NCBI RefSeq assembly: GCF_024763615.1
Contig: NC_077223.1
Span: 91,822,627-91,886,626 of the forward strand
Origin: Phlebotomus papatasi
Taxonomy: Eukaryota > Arthropoda > Insecta > Diptera > Psychodidae
Length of the DNA stretch: 64,000 bases
Reading direction: 5' to 3'
In this document: in pieces, positions 10,815-21,712 of the stretch
Layout: each line of letters starts with the position of its first letter
How positions within the stretch are numbered: position 1 is the first letter of the stretch
Translations under genes and position numbers: made by a program
The notes under the pieces: model-generated
What the model was told of the DNA's origin: nothing
Seen by the model: the letters and a program-made list of their open reading frames with translations, nothing else
Databases searched by the model: none

Positions 10815-13800
10815 CTGAATTTGAATTTGAAAAAGATTAACTGTCAAATGCATTTGACAAGATTTATTTGTCAATTTGACAGAATTTCAAAAATTCAAAA
10901 TAACTGTAATAAATAACCAACCGTCAACATGAAGAGTGGGCAGCAATCCCTGACGTGATCTGTGAGGCAGAAGAGCTATCCCAGTCCACCAGGGTTCCCC
11001 ATTTTGCGGATGGTTCTTCACCAGAGCCACATCGAAGAGACATCCTCCTTCAGCTGCCACTTGGGCCAGCTGCAGGATGGATCTGTCCCGATCATTTTCG
11101 ATCTGAACTGTGTGCTCTCGATACTGGCATCCGGATGGCCCAGTGAGAGTCTCATAGCGATATGCCTGCTGCCCGCAGCAGGGAAATCGTCCTGCTGGAC
11201 CGGCTGTTCGTCCTTCGACAGCTGGTCCCAGGAACTGAGCCTGATCCGGATGGTATTGGCACCAGTTCATCTGGTAAACGGGGAAATGGGTTTCACACGT
11301 GGCGCAGTAAAGGAAATGGCAGTGTCCCCAGAGACGCCAGTAAAGCTTCCTCCAGGATCTCAATTCCTTGTACAGAGCTGCGATGAAGTTGGTGATGTTC
11401 CAGTTGGTATCCCGCGTGTGTTGGCTGACAATCTGACCCCATCTGTTGACTCTCATGTTCTGAGGCAGACAGAAGACATAGGAAGCTACAGCTGGGGTCA
11501 GGAAGCGTCCACAGCGGCTGCAGCGGAACAGCCCTGCGAGACTCGCAAAATGTCCCCTGAGCGCTTGAGGCTCCGGCTCACAGAGGCTCTGAATCATTTT
11601 TGTCCAGAGCCTGGGAACTACCCTGTCCTTCTTATCCCTCACTCCCTCCAGCTCTAGGTTCGTGAACATCGCCGCCAGGCGAGTGACAATGCCCTCATTC
11701 AGACAAGACAGATTCGCCGAAGCCTTGACAATGTCCGAGAGGCGAGCATGACAAAATGACAAACAATCCAGGAGCAGAGGTTCCATTTGCAGGAAACTGG
11801 CAGATACCAGAATGGGAATGACATTGAAGGGGTCCAGAGTAGGCCATTCTCCCTGCGGCAGAGTATCCCTCTTCACCCATTTCATCAGCCACTCGAAGAT
11901 CTGGATGTCACAGTGGACAGAGATGTCCATGTCTTCCAAACGCTGGCCAGCAGTTACCTCAGGGAAATATCCCATTTTGCTGACCAGAAGTTTCTGGGGG
12001 CAGGTAAAGTCTCGAGAGATATTTTTCACCTCATCGCAGACATGAATGACAATCTCAGCTTCCTGCTTCAGCAATTCTCCCGGAATGGGACTCACCAGGG
12101 ACTTCCGGCGCGCTTTTGAGGGCGCCAGAGAGTCTGAGGATCTAGATAAGCGTCTCCCAGTGGAACTTCCTCCATCTGAGGAATTTTCCAGGACTGTGGG
12201 AGACACAGCTGGACTCTTGTGGTGACCATCGGATACCTGAAAAGTGATTTAACCCATTCCTTACCATGGTATTATACATCATACGCAAATTGAATGATTT
12301 TAGATTATTTATTCCTGGACAATTTTTATCCGAATTACTGTCGGAAATGGATTTTTAGTAATTTTAGTTCTTCAATTACTTGGGAAAAATAGTCCGACAG
12401 AAATAAAAACACATTTTGTTATTGCTTTCTTGCTTCGCGCAAGGTCTCTCTTCTCTTTCCTGATTTGAATTCTAGGTGCCAAATTGTGTTCTTAGATAGT
12501 TACTCTATCTAAATCAATAGAGTTTGTAATGAATTAATGCACAGAATTTAAATTCAGTGATCGTTAAGACGTGTGTTTGACGGGGGTTCCCCGCGCCCCC
12601 ATAATAGATAAAAAAAATTTCTTTTAAAAAAATCATCTATATTAATCTGTAGGAAACTAATCCCAAAATATGAACATTGGCCTCAATTCTGACACCAAGA
12701 TCAAGATCAAAATTTCAAGCTGTCAAATATTTCCAAGATCAAAATTTCATATTCTGACGCAAAGCATTTATGGAATTTAAAATGTCTTAGCTAAGAACCA
12801 AGATTTCAAGATTTTCCACACTTAACGAAACGTCACTTCTGACAAATATCTTCATTTCTTTGCCGAATTTGTTGAAATTTCGCCACATAAATTAGAAAAA
12901 TTAATTATAGGTTGTATTAAATAATATATGACAGGTCATAATCGGGAATAAAAGAAGTTCAAACAAAACTTTTAACGTGTGATAAACCCTCAAATGCTTA
13001 TGCACAAGATGTGATTCTTTTGCAGGTATTCTCAGAGTGTTGTGCTTCGAAACGTACATCTAGAAATATGTATCATTAAGATTAAATTACAAGATCAAAC
13101 ATAGCATTTTTCATAGTAATTCTCTTTTTGTATCATCTCTTATAGAAATATTCCTCATCAGAAATAATTTCCGCATGAAACTCTTCAAATTGTTAGTATC
13201 TTGAAAATTCCAAGCACCTCCGAGAGGTTCTTGGAATTATTTCAAGAAAACAAGAAATTTGACGTCTTGAAATCTTGAAATATTGGTTCCAGAATTGCAA
13301 ATCTTGATATCCACACGGTTTGTGTCCTGGATTTCAAGATTTCAAGACATTTGACAGATTTGACATCTTGATCTTGATTTTTTGATTTCAGAATACCAAA
13401 ATCATGAAATTTTCTTGATCTTGATCTTGATCTTGGTCTCAGAATTGAGGCCATTATATCTCAAATATTTCTGGTACATTGACTGAATGGGTTAAGGAGA
13501 GAAGCCTCTTTAAAACTCCCGCAAAAATCTAAAGGTGCAAACATATTTTTAATTTTTACGAATTTTTAAGACGGTTTTCGATTCATCGAATTTGCAAAAA
13601 TATGGATCAAAATGTTGCAATCTTCGGTAAGTAATCACTCATTTATCATTTGTAAAAGCAACTACTATAAAATTTGTTATACAATTTAGATCATTTGTGC
13701 TAGAAAACTGCAAGAAATGCCGTTTGTCTTTCAAGTCCCGAAAAGAAAATGATAACTGACCTTTCTTGTACTTTTAATCTATTTTAACGTTAAAATTTAC

Positions 13801-16800
13801 ATCAAATCTCAATTTCTAGCAGTTTTTTGTTGATGTCGAAAATAAACTTTTTTTCTATTTTATCTCCAATTTTTCCTACTTTTAAAATTAAAATGAAAAT
13901 TCTTTTTTTTTTATTAATGAGACGTAGAAAATTACTAAACACCAATTTAAAATTTTAATAAAAATTCCCCTTTCTGTTATTTAATTTACAGTAGACTCTT
14001 CGATATCCGGCTGACTGGGGGACAAATGACATTTAGGTTTTTTGAATGATCAACGGTTTTTCTATTTTGTGCAGTGTGAATTTATTTTCTGTCTGACAAA
14101 GAAAAAGAGAATTTTCTTCATGGTGTGCTTATGTTTAATTTTTTTATCACAATTATGTATTAAAAACTTCGATACAATGTTAATAATACTTTAATTCACT
14201 CTGGACAAACTTCATGTTTAGTGAAAATAATTTTGAATATATCAACCGCCAGTGTTTGGCAGCTGTCACCCGGATATCGAAGTGCTGGATATCGAAGAGT
14301 CTACTGTACTTATCACATGAAATAATTTCAAAAGTATTTTTTCTACCATATATCTCATTTTGTCACCATAACTATTTCATTTATTTTGATTTATAACCAT
14401 GTACTAGAAAACTGCAATAAATCCTCTTAGGCTTCCAAGTCCACTGCCTTTATCGAAAAAGACGATGATAATTAACCTTATATCAAATCCCGATTATTAA
14501 TTTACATCAAATCTCAATTTCTAGGAGTTTTTTGATGATATTGGAAGAAACTTTAATTTTTCTATTTTATCTCCAATTTTTTTTTTCTATTTTTTAAATT
14601 GAAAATTAAATTAACTTTTTTTTATTAAAAAAAACGATTAAAATTACTAAACCTCAATTTTATATTTAATTGATAATTTTTCATGTTAGAAAAAAACTGC
14701 AATAAAACTTCCTTTTACTTAAAATTAATATACTTATCACAAGGAAACAATGAAAATCTCATTTGCTATTAAAATAATTTCGATTTATAACACTTTTCGC
14801 TTAAAAAAAACTAATAACATGTTTTTCTTTTTGACTAAAAGGTTAATAGAACATGCTGATATTGAGTTTTAAAATATTTCTCATGTTCAGTAAACTCATA
14901 AGTTGTGCTTTTCACAAATTTCAGAGACTAAGAAAACTGCTGTAATACACAATTTTGATGAAATTAAATTTCTGCTAGAAAACTGCAATATTTTTTTCCA
15001 AGTAAAATTACACAAGAGGGTGGCGGCATTACTTGTGCCCTATCTTTACTCATGGTTTCCTTGTAAGAAAAATAACCTTTTGTAAAAATATGATTTCGAA
15101 AAACGTCAAAATTAAAAATATTTGATGTCTTTTATAGCACATCGCTTTTTTGGTTTCCAGAATCATTTTCTGCCAAAAATTGCGACGAGCCGAAAAGTAA
15201 AGACAGAACATAAATAATATTATGTCAACCAGTTTAATTTTGCTACACAAAAACCGATTAATTTCGATTTCTAGTAGTTTAGAAATTCAATTACTAGGTT
15301 CAAATATTATTTAAAATAAATCTCTATTTCTTGCAGTTTAATACGTAGAGTTTCACCTTAAAAAAGCGCAATACTTCCCAATTTTATGTTTGTGCTACAT
15401 TATGTTTTAATGGTAGCCTTTTGTTAAAACTTTGATTTAATTATAGTTTAATTTTATAGCAATTATTGGCTTAGTTTAGCGCCTGAAAAAATACTTAAAG
15501 CAAAATCCATTTATACTTTTCTTCAATTATGGAAAATTATAATTAAATTGCCATTTAATTCACTTATATTTACCACTTAATATTTACTAGAACCTACTAT
15601 AAAGTTAAATTTATATTAAAATTTGATTACTTTAGTTTGTATCTATTTTAAAAATTTCTAGAATAGATTCTATAGCAAAAAACTTATAGGAATATTTTTT
15701 AGTCTCTTTTAAAAGAATTTTAAAGTAAAAAGCTTAGGGGAAACTGGGGCACCACCAAACACGGAGTACCACCAAACACTATTTTTTTATTTCTAAACTA
15801 CTTGGACTAACTCGACCATTCCTTCAGTGGACAAGCATCCCGATAGTGCCTATAAATTCCTATAGGTCTTATCCTCTGAAGTCGAATATTCGATTAAAAA
15901 ATCGCAGTGTTTGGTGGTACCCCGTGTTTGGTGGTGCCCCAGTTTCCCCTAGTTTTTTTTTTTCTATCTTGGCCGTGGTGTCACATAAGAGTAATATTAA
16001 GAAAAGCCTGAGAGAGAGGTATATAGTATTCAAAATTTCAAATGGAATATCACGTGTGTTAGAAAGAGTACACTCTAGTGGAGTAATTGTTCGTATTAAT
16101 TGCTTTCTGAATCGTATTACAGGCAATTCGAGCAATTTTCCATGCGTGCCAGCAAGATAAAACACTTATGCTATCCTTTGCTGGCATTCTCGCAGTTCAG
16201 AAAGTATTAATCTATGTGATATGGTCATGACGTTAAAAGTGCTATAATTCGGTATTATATTATACGTACTGCTTCAAAACCGCATTTTTCATTAAGTTTT
16301 TGTTAGTACATTGGTATAAACAAAACTAGAATGGATATTTCTCAATTTTACTTTAAATTATTTAATTTAATAACCAGGAAATCATCAATAAATTGCTAGA
16401 ATTGTCCGCTTAAATCTTTTTTAATTTTTTCTCAATCATAATTACTTATTTTTTGAATAATAAATAGTATTTAAATTTCAATAACGAACTGCTAGAAAAT
16501 ATTAATCAGAGGGCTAATTTTTGAAACTCTCACTCGCACCCGCGAGCTCTTTAGTGGCCGAGAGAAATTGACTCGCACACCCCGCAGATTCAAATCCTTC
16601 TGTAACGACTTCTTTATAACATAAACTACTCGTTTCACGTACTCAAGAATCTGTGGGGTGTGCGAGTCAACTTCTCTCGGCCACTAAAGAGCTCGCGGGT
16701 GCGAGTGAGAGTTTCAAAAATTAGCCCTCAGTTCTCTTGAAATGGCCAGCCGGGTGGTGAGTACAATCTGACAAAGCCTTTTGTACTCCCAAGAAAATTG

Positions 16801-19800
16801 GATTTTACTCACATAATTTTTTGTGTGAGCCAACTTTTGGCAAAATTTTTAGGTTTAAGGGACCCACAGCACTCACTTTCAATTGAAAGGCGCCTTTTGC
16901 GTGGGTTTCCTTGGCCTGAATTCACGATCACAGTCTTTTGGCGGACGCATACTTACTGACAGCCATGATGACAGGCGAAATCAATCTCTCCGGACCGAGC
17001 AACTTGCCCAGGGAACAAGGAGAGTCTATGACATCTAATGAACAATTGACAAAGCGCCCCAGAGGGAGCCCCACTAGAAAGGAAAACCAACCTACGAAGC
17101 AGACGAAATTGGACAATTACTTCACCACTGGAGTAAGCACACATAATATGTTTTCAGTGTTAAATGTTGAAGAGCCCCCAGAAGTAAACAATGGGGAAAA
17201 TGACACATCGGCTGTTCCACAGCCGAGACATGAACCTGCTCCGCCACCCATTGTGGTATATGGTGTGGAACAAATTACCCAGCTGACAAGGATGCTTGAC
17301 TCTGCTACCACTGACGGGTACCAATTAAAAATATTGCGAGACAACCAAATTAGAATAAAACCTACAACTGTAGAAGGCTATAGAAATATCCTAAAAATAC
17401 TAAGAGAAAAAAATTTCGAACTTCACTCCTACCAATATAAGGCTGCCAAATCTTTTAGAGTTGTTCTCAAAAACCTTCATTATAGTGCTGATCTCAAAGA
17501 TGTAAAGGAGGAGCTTGCTTCAAAGGGTCACGAAGTGATCAACATTTGGAATATCAAACACCGGTCAACAAAACGACCCACGTCAATGTTCTATGTAGAC
17601 CTAGCGCCGAATGAAAATAACAAAGACATTTATTATATCAGAAGCTTATTACATTGTCTCGTTCAATTTGAGGCACCTCATGTTAAAAAAGAAATCGTTC
17701 AGTGCAAAAATTGCCAATATTTTGGTCACACGAAATCCTACTGCAACCGGAAACCCAAATGCGTGAAATGCGCTGGAAACCATCTCACAGAAGCCTGTCT
17801 TAAAGTGAGAAACGATGGTGCGGCAAAGTGTTCCAACTGCAATGGCGATCATCCAGCTAGTTATAGAGGTTGTGTTGTACACAAAGAGCTTCAAAAGAAA
17901 ATGTACCCGGCGCTAAGAAACCGAATAACAACTAGAGCTGAAAATTTTAGTCCCAGGGATATCACTCCTCAAAGTGAGTCATTTCAAGGGCAATCACAAT
18001 CTGGAAATAATGGTTTAACCTATGCTCAAGCTATACGACAGGGATCTCAATCCCAGCAACATCAGCTGCAAAAATCAGACGATATTGTGGAGCTGAAGGC
18101 TATGATGAAGGATCTCATGGCACAAATGACCAACATAATTTCCATTGTGACAGCCCTCGTCGCCAAAATGAAATAATGATGTCTGAGATTTTAAGAATCA
18201 TCACATGGAACGCCAACGGCCTGTGCCAACATGCACAGGAATTAAAAACCTTCCTGCAACTCCAAAATGTCGATATACTCCTCGTCTCAGAGACACATTT
18301 CACTGATAGATCCTTTTTTAGAATCCCAAACTATAAAGTTTACCATACTAAACATCCCAGTGGAAAAGCACACGGAGGTTCTGCAGTACTTATAAAAGAA
18401 AATATTAAGCACCATGAATTGCAGGCGTTTGCTACAGATTACATTCAAGCAACCAGCATCCAGGTCGACGACATGATTGCTCCAATATGTATCACCGCTT
18501 TATACTGTCCACCTAGACATAATATTTCACAAAATATGTTCCAACACTTTTTTCTGTCTTTGGGTGACCGCTTTATAGCTGGAGGAGATTTCAATGCCAA
18601 ACATACCGCATGGGCATCCAGACTTATTACTCCAAAAGGGCGAGAGTTGCACCGAGCCTTGGAGAGTTTAAATCTGAAGCATATTTCCTCAGGAAAACCG
18701 ACATATTGGCCGACTGATCCCTGTAAGACGCCAGATCTTATCGACTTTTTCGTAGTCAGAGGTTTTGACAGTAGAAGATGTCAGGTTGAGGCGATGTGCG
18801 ATCTGTCCTCGGACCACTCGCCTGTATTACTCTCTGTCCATTCAAGGATAGTTAAAACTAATAAGCCAGTTACCCTATGTAATCGAAGAACAAATTGGAT
18901 GCAATTTAGAGAAGAGCTAGAAGAGAGTTTATCGGCTGGAGTATCACTGAAAACAGAAATGGAAGTAGAAGAGGCAACGAAAAATTTGATTCAAAAAATT
19001 CAAAATGCAGCTTGGAAATCTACCCCCAAACCTAAGGAAACGCCTGATAACAAAGAATTTATCCCCAAAAATATTAAAACCAAGATCACTGAAAAAAGGC
19101 GCCTTAGAAAGAGATTCCAAATAACTAAATCCCCTGAAGACAAGAAAAAGCTTAATAAAGCAACGAAGGAATTAAAGGACCTCTTGAAACAAGTAAATAA
19201 TTCCAACTTCGAGGATTACATTAGGCAACTATCACCAAATCACGCTTCCGACTATAGTTTGTGGAAAGCTACAAAATCTTTAAAAAGACCAACCACTCAA
19301 AATCCTCCTATACAGAGAGAGGATGGATCTTGGAGTAGGAGTGATGAAGACAAGGCCAACCTATTTGCAGATCACTTGGTGAAGACTTTTCAACCATGGA
19401 CATCTTCAGAATTTACGGATGTAATGAATGACACACCTGGTCATCGAGATGAGTCTTTCGAAAATAAACATATAGAAAATTTCACTGTAAGGGAAATCAA
19501 GGACACAATCCTTAAAATGCATCCAAAAAAGGCACCAGGGTTTGACTTGATCAATGCAAAAGTCTTGCGAGAGTTACCATCTAATGCTATTAAGCTGATT
19601 AGAGATATTTTTAATGCCTTCTTAAGGCTGGAATATATTCCCTTACATTTTAAAATAGGGAAAATTATTATGTTCCCCAAACCAGGGAAAAAACCTGCAG
19701 AAGTAGCCTCCTACAGACCTATCTGCCTATTACCCTTTCTAGCAAGAATTTTCGAAAAACTCTTGTTAACCAGGATCAAACCCTTCGTGGAAGAACAGAA

Positions 19801-21712
19801 TCTCATACCTAACTTTCAATTTGGATTTCGTAGTGGACACGCGACAATAGAGCAAGTACACAGGGTCGTTAAGCGGATCAGTGATGATCTGGAATCACAG
19901 AGGTTCTGCACGTCGGCGTTCCTTGATGTCAGGCAAGCCTTTGACAAGGTATGGCACAAAGGACTTATTTACAAAATACAGTCCACATTTCCAAAGCAAA
20001 TAGCCAATCTTCTCCAATCTTATTTGTCGGAGAGATCATTCTACGTGTCGCATCGTGATGCAGTAACGGGCCTTCATCCAGTAGCTGCAGGAGTTCCTCA
20101 GGGCAGTGTGCTGGCTCCATTGCTTTTTGCCATTTATACAGCAGACATGCCGGTGACCGATGGAGTACACGTTGCCACTTACGCGGACGACACGGTTATC
20201 CTAGCCTCTGACGTCAACCCCTCAAATGCGTCGAAGAAACTTCAGAATTCGTTGTCTGCTCTGGAACACTGGTTGAAGAAGTGGAGAATCAACGTGAACG
20301 AGACAAAATCAGTCCAGGTTACCTTCACTTTGAAACGAGATATTTGTCCTCCAGTCACAATCAACAACCAAGAGATTCCCGTGAAAGATGATGTGAAATA
20401 CCTTGGGCTCCATTTGGACAAGCGCCTTACTTGGAGGAAACATTTATGGACCAAACGCTGTCAGTTAAGCTTAAAATTACGAAAAATGTATTGGTTACTA
20501 GGTCGCAAATCCATTTTATCCGTAGAAAACAAACTACTGTTATATAAGTGTATGATTAGGCCAATCTGGACTTACGGTATAGAGCTTTGGGGAACCGCAT
20601 CAATGTCGAACATAAAAATTATCGAAAGATTTGAGAACAAAGTATTAAGACAGATTATTAATGCACCATGGTACATACCAAACGATATTATCAGAAATGA
20701 CTTAGGTTTTCCCACTATTAAAGACGTAATATATAATCATAGGCGGAAATATGCAGTTAGGTTAATTAACCATCCAAACAAGTTGGCTAGAGACCTTTTG
20801 AAGGGTTTCGGCTCTTCCAGACTTAAGCGCATGCGTGCGCCATTACTTTAACTTTTGTATTGTTTTTCTGTAAAAGTCCTTATTTAATTAAGTTTAAATG
20901 TAGATCTCAGACTGTGATTCCATGCCAAATAGGCGTATTTTAGAAGAACTTGTCAGTGGACTTGATTCTTACTTTTAAAAGCCAAAGCAACCAATTTTAA
21001 TTAAAAACCTGTTAAAAAAATTGCTGAATGTTAATATTAAGACAGATTGCAATAAACGGTTGGTCAAAAAAAAAAAAAAAAAAAAAAAGTTCTCTTGAAA
21101 ATCTGGTAATTGCTTTAATCACTTTAATGGATGTGTTTCAACCTTAATGGAATTAACGGAATGAGTTACCTGAAGTGTCTGGGAGTTATTTTTCAGACTC
21201 AGAGGAAGGGTAACTTTCTTCCCAGATGCATTCCCAGTTCCGCTGGAGCTGAGACTTGTGGGAGGGTGATTTGGACAGATGAAAGGTAGAACAGAGTCCA
21301 GAATCCCCTCATTGATCACTTCGTCCAATTTCTCGCTCAGCATCCCATCCAGATGTCCCTCAGACTTTCCCTTGGTGGAGGGTTTGCCGCCAGAAGGGAT
21401 TCTTTTGGGCCTGAAACTCGAGACTGTGATCCCTCTTTCTCTCTTCTCTGAACTTGGGGATTTCTTGGATTCCTGAACTCCTGGTGGTGTTCTGTTGAGA
21501 ATGGAGTTCACCAGGTCATTCTTGGCTAGGTCGTTGTAGTCAATAGTCGTGGATTTGAGGTCCTTGCACTCAATGGACTCATTGACCTGGCAAGTGAGCT
21601 TAAGGAAGTCCAGGAAGCGATTCATGGACAGAAGTTCACCCCTTGGATCATCATCGTGCACTACACCACCCAGAAAATCTGCTTCATCTTGCGTAGCACT
21701 GGTATTTATCAT
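10342..21712 (-). CDS. SANBR: SANBR/KIAA1841 homologue (BTB-domain protein), three coding exons
   Basis: Read on the minus strand, the exons are 21712-21170, 12236-10922 and 10814-10342. The splice joins keep frame (first phase 0, second splitting a Glu codon) and give 2,331 nt, or 776 residues. The start ATG at 21712 has an in-frame TAA about 40 bp upstream. The middle exon carries the BTB-like region (IVIHVCDEVKNISRDFTCP, then DISVHCDIQIFEWLMKWVKR) and the following conserved part with CSRCGRF, YKELRSWRKLYWRLWGHC, CATCETHF, CQYHPDQ and PCCGQQ. These match my memory of vertebrate SANBR, a regulator of antibody class switching in mammals. An insect role must differ and is unknown. The last exon is Ser/Arg-rich and ends in a conserved YVRLEAEWRESLKSRG stretch. 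I recognise no SANT domain in the N-terminal exon. The intron 12237-21169 contains a jockey LINE and several MITEs. Confidence 0.85.
10815..10921 (-). other. SANBR intron 2 (107 bp)
   Basis: Donor GTTGGT, acceptor CAAATTCAG. It is rich in TTTGACA words on the + strand, which look like local short repeats. Confidence 0.7.
10922..12236 (-). CDS. SANBR: SANBR central coding exon (BTB and conserved region)
   Basis: The acceptor CACTTTTCAG precedes 12236, and the donor is GACG followed by GTTGGT at 10921, a weak but valid GT donor. Its choice is supported because it restores frame with the next exon (HVD-E-PVTSKG). The exon encodes about 438 residues and is notably less AT-rich than its surroundings, so several long antisense shadow ORFs appear. 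Confidence 0.85.
12679..13452. repeat. TIR element with CAAGATCAAGATC ends
   Basis: The left end GGCCTCAATTCTGACACCAA and the right end TTGGTCTCAGAATTGAGGCC are inverted repeats about 35-40 bp long, running into (GATCAA)n/(TTGATC)n short repeats. The interior, about 700 bp, repeats CAAGATTTCAAG-like words and has no credible ORF. It lies in SANBR intron 1. Confidence 0.7.
13697..14690. repeat. Diverged direct repeat (about 290 bp units) split by a MITE
   Basis: The block starting GCTAGAAAACTGCAA at 13700 and the block starting ACTAGAAAACTGCAATAAA at 14402 match in order over about 290 bp. Shared landmarks are the TTTACATCAAATCTCAATTT block, AG(C/G)AGTTTTTTG and TTCTATTTTATCTCCAATTT. The MITE at 13987-14308 lies between the two. 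Further single GAAAACTGC motifs continue to about 15000, so this may be the edge of a longer decayed array. Confidence 0.6.
13987..14308. repeat. pogo/mariner-like MITE with CAGTAGACTCTTCGATATCCGG ends
   Basis: The ends TACAGTAGACTCTTCGATAT and ATATCGAAGAGTCTACTGTA are inverted repeats flanked by TA. The first 12 bases are shared with the elements at 2504 and 62003, but the following bases differ, so this is a sister family. No ORF was seen. Confidence 0.75.
15735..15951. repeat. MITE with AGGGGAAACTGGGGCACCACC ends
   Basis: 217 bp with near-perfect inverted ends (TAGGGGAAACTGGGGCACCA and TGGTGCCCCAGTTTCCCCTA) and TA at both edges. The ACCACCAAACAC word is repeated twice inside each end. The TATAAATTCCTATAGGTCTT block recurs near 29805 and, more diverged, near 60070, which ties it to the elements there. 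Confidence 0.8.
15970..16233. repeat. MITE related to 57159-57495, copy 1
   Basis: Begins GTGTCACATAAGAGTAATAT and ends TATGTGATATGGTCATG. In reverse complement it matches 57159-57495 over its whole length, including the GAGAGAGGTATATAGTAT block and TACACTCTAGTGGAGTAAT. No ORF of its own. Confidence 0.7.
16509..16729. repeat. Near-perfect hairpin MITE, copy 1
   Basis: 221 bp with about 75-bp inverted arms (GAGGGCTAATTTTTGAAACT ... AGTTTCAAAAATTAGCCCTC) that are GC-rich compared with the surroundings and contain CGCACCCGCGAGCTCTTTAG. The loop of about 65 bp is in the opposite orientation to that of copy 2 at 23984-24204. The LINE at 16743 inserted at its right edge. Confidence 0.85.
16965..18176 (+). 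CDS. LINE ORF1, Gag-like nucleic-acid-binding protein
   Basis: The first ATG of the open frame is at 16965 (MMTGEINLSG); the frame is open from 16938 with non-ATG codons. The product, about 403 residues, would coat retrotransposon RNA. Visible are a Pro/Ser-rich N-terminus, a central region typical of jockey Gag (YHSADLKDV-type sequence: VLKNLHYSADLKDVKEELA) and three zinc knuckles in tandem. The knuckles are CKNCQYFGHTKSYC (CX2CX4HX4C), CVKCAGNHLTEAC (CX2CX3HX4C) and CSNCNGDHPASYRGC (CX2CX3HX6C), the usual jockey-clade set. The stop TAA at 18174-18176 overlaps the ORF2 start codon by one base (TAATG). Confidence 0.9.
   Translation: MMTGEINLSGPSNLPREQGESMTSNEQLTKRPRGSPTRKENQPTKQTKLDNYFTTGVSTHNMFSVLNVEEPPEVNNGENDTSAVPQPRHEPAPPPIVVYGVEQITQLTRMLDSATTDGYQLKILRDNQIRIKPTTVEGYRNILKILREKNFELHSYQYKAAKSFRVVLKNLHYSADLKDVKEELASKGHEVINIWNIKHRSTKRPTSMFYVDLAPNENNKDIYYIRSLLHCLVQFEAPHVKKEIVQCKNCQYFGHTKSYCNRKPKCVKCAGNHLTEACLKVRNDGAAKCSNCNGDHPASYRGCVVHKELQKKMYPALRNRITTRAENFSPRDITPQSESFQGQSQSGNNGLTYAQAIRQGSQSQQHQLQKSDDIVELKAMMKDLMAQMTNIISIVTALVAKMK
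18176..20851 (+). CDS. LINE ORF2, AP endonuclease-reverse transcriptase
   Basis: 891 residues from ATG 18176, with a second ATG directly after. The N-terminal apurinic/apyrimidinic-like endonuclease shows ITWNANGL, LLVSETHF, GGDFNAKHTAWAS and SSDHSPVLLSV. This domain nicks the target DNA. The reverse transcriptase follows, with LRELPSNAIKLI, YRPICLLPFLARIFEKLL, FGFRSGHATIEQV, AFLDVRQAFDKVWH, GVPQGSVLAPLLFAIYTADM and the catalytic YADD box (ATYADDTVILA). There is no RNase H domain, as expected for jockey. Translation is probably coupled to ORF1 through the TAATG overlap. The reading frame is uninterrupted. Confidence 0.95.
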   Translation: MMSEILRIITWNANGLCQHAQELKTFLQLQNVDILLVSETHFTDRSFFRIPNYKVYHTKHPSGKAHGGSAVLIKENIKHHELQAFATDYIQATSIQVDDMIAPICITALYCPPRHNISQNMFQHFFLSLGDRFIAGGDFNAKHTAWASRLITPKGRELHRALESLNLKHISSGKPTYWPTDPCKTPDLIDFFVVRGFDSRRCQVEAMCDLSSDHSPVLLSVHSRIVKTNKPVTLCNRRTNWMQFREELEESLSAGVSLKTEMEVEEATKNLIQKIQNAAWKSTPKPKETPDNKEFIPKNIKTKITEKRRLRKRFQITKSPEDKKKLNKATKELKDLLKQVNNSNFEDYIRQLSPNHASDYSLWKATKSLKRPTTQNPPIQREDGSWSRSDEDKANLFADHLVKTFQPWTSSEFTDVMNDTPGHRDESFENKHIENFTVREIKDTILKMHPKKAPGFDLINAKVLRELPSNAIKLIRDIFNAFLRLEYIPLHFKIGKIIMFPKPGKKPAEVASYRPICLLPFLARIFEKLLLTRIKPFVEEQNLIPNFQFGFRSGHATIEQVHRVVKRISDDLESQRFCTSAFLDVRQAFDKVWHKGLIYKIQSTFPKQIANLLQSYLSERSFYVSHRDAVTGLHPVAAGVPQGSVLAPLLFAIYTADMPVTDGVHVATYADDTVILASDVNPSNASKKLQNSLSALEHWLKKWRINVNETKSVQVTFTLKRDICPPVTINNQEIPVKDDVKYLGLHLDKRLTWRKHLWTKRCQLSLKLRKMYWLLGRKSILSVENKLLLYKCMIRPIWTYGIELWGTASMSNIKIIERFENKVLRQIINAPWYIPNDIIRNDLGFPTIKDVIYNHRRKYAVRLINHPNKLARDLLKGFGSSRLKRMRAPLL
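21170..21712 (-). CDS. SANBR: SANBR first coding exon
   Basis: The donor is CTTCAG followed by GTAACT, phase 0, joining to VSDGHHKSP in the central exon. The 181 encoded residues are polar and Ser/Lys-rich, with one longer conserved-looking helix (MLSEKLDEVINEGILDSVL). Assignment to SANBR rests on matching phase, strand, intron boundaries and the absence of another partner, not on recognised homology. Confidence 0.65.

Larger units (their letters stand above)
16743..21088 (+). mobile_element. Intact jockey-clade non-LTR retrotransposon, 4.35 kb, with TSD
   Basis: The element has a leader of about 220 bp, ORF1 (Gag-like), ORF2 (endonuclease plus reverse transcriptase), a short 3' UTR and an A tail of about 22 nt. 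A 13-bp target-site duplication AGTTCTCTTGAAA flanks it (16730-16742 and 21088-21100; the first A of the right copy is indistinguishable from the tail). Both ORFs are open throughout and the duplication is perfect, so insertion was recent and the element may still be active. It lies on the + strand inside an intron of the minus-strand SANBR gene. Confidence 0.93.

Noticed and set aside
10962..11657. 231-codon + strand ORF
   Set aside because: It lies antisense to the conserved SANBR central exon and encodes nothing recognisable; it is a shadow of the less AT-rich coding strand.
15846..16165. ORFs of about 100 codons on both strands
   Set aside because: They run through the MITEs at 15735-15951 and 15970-16233 and are not conserved between MITE copies.
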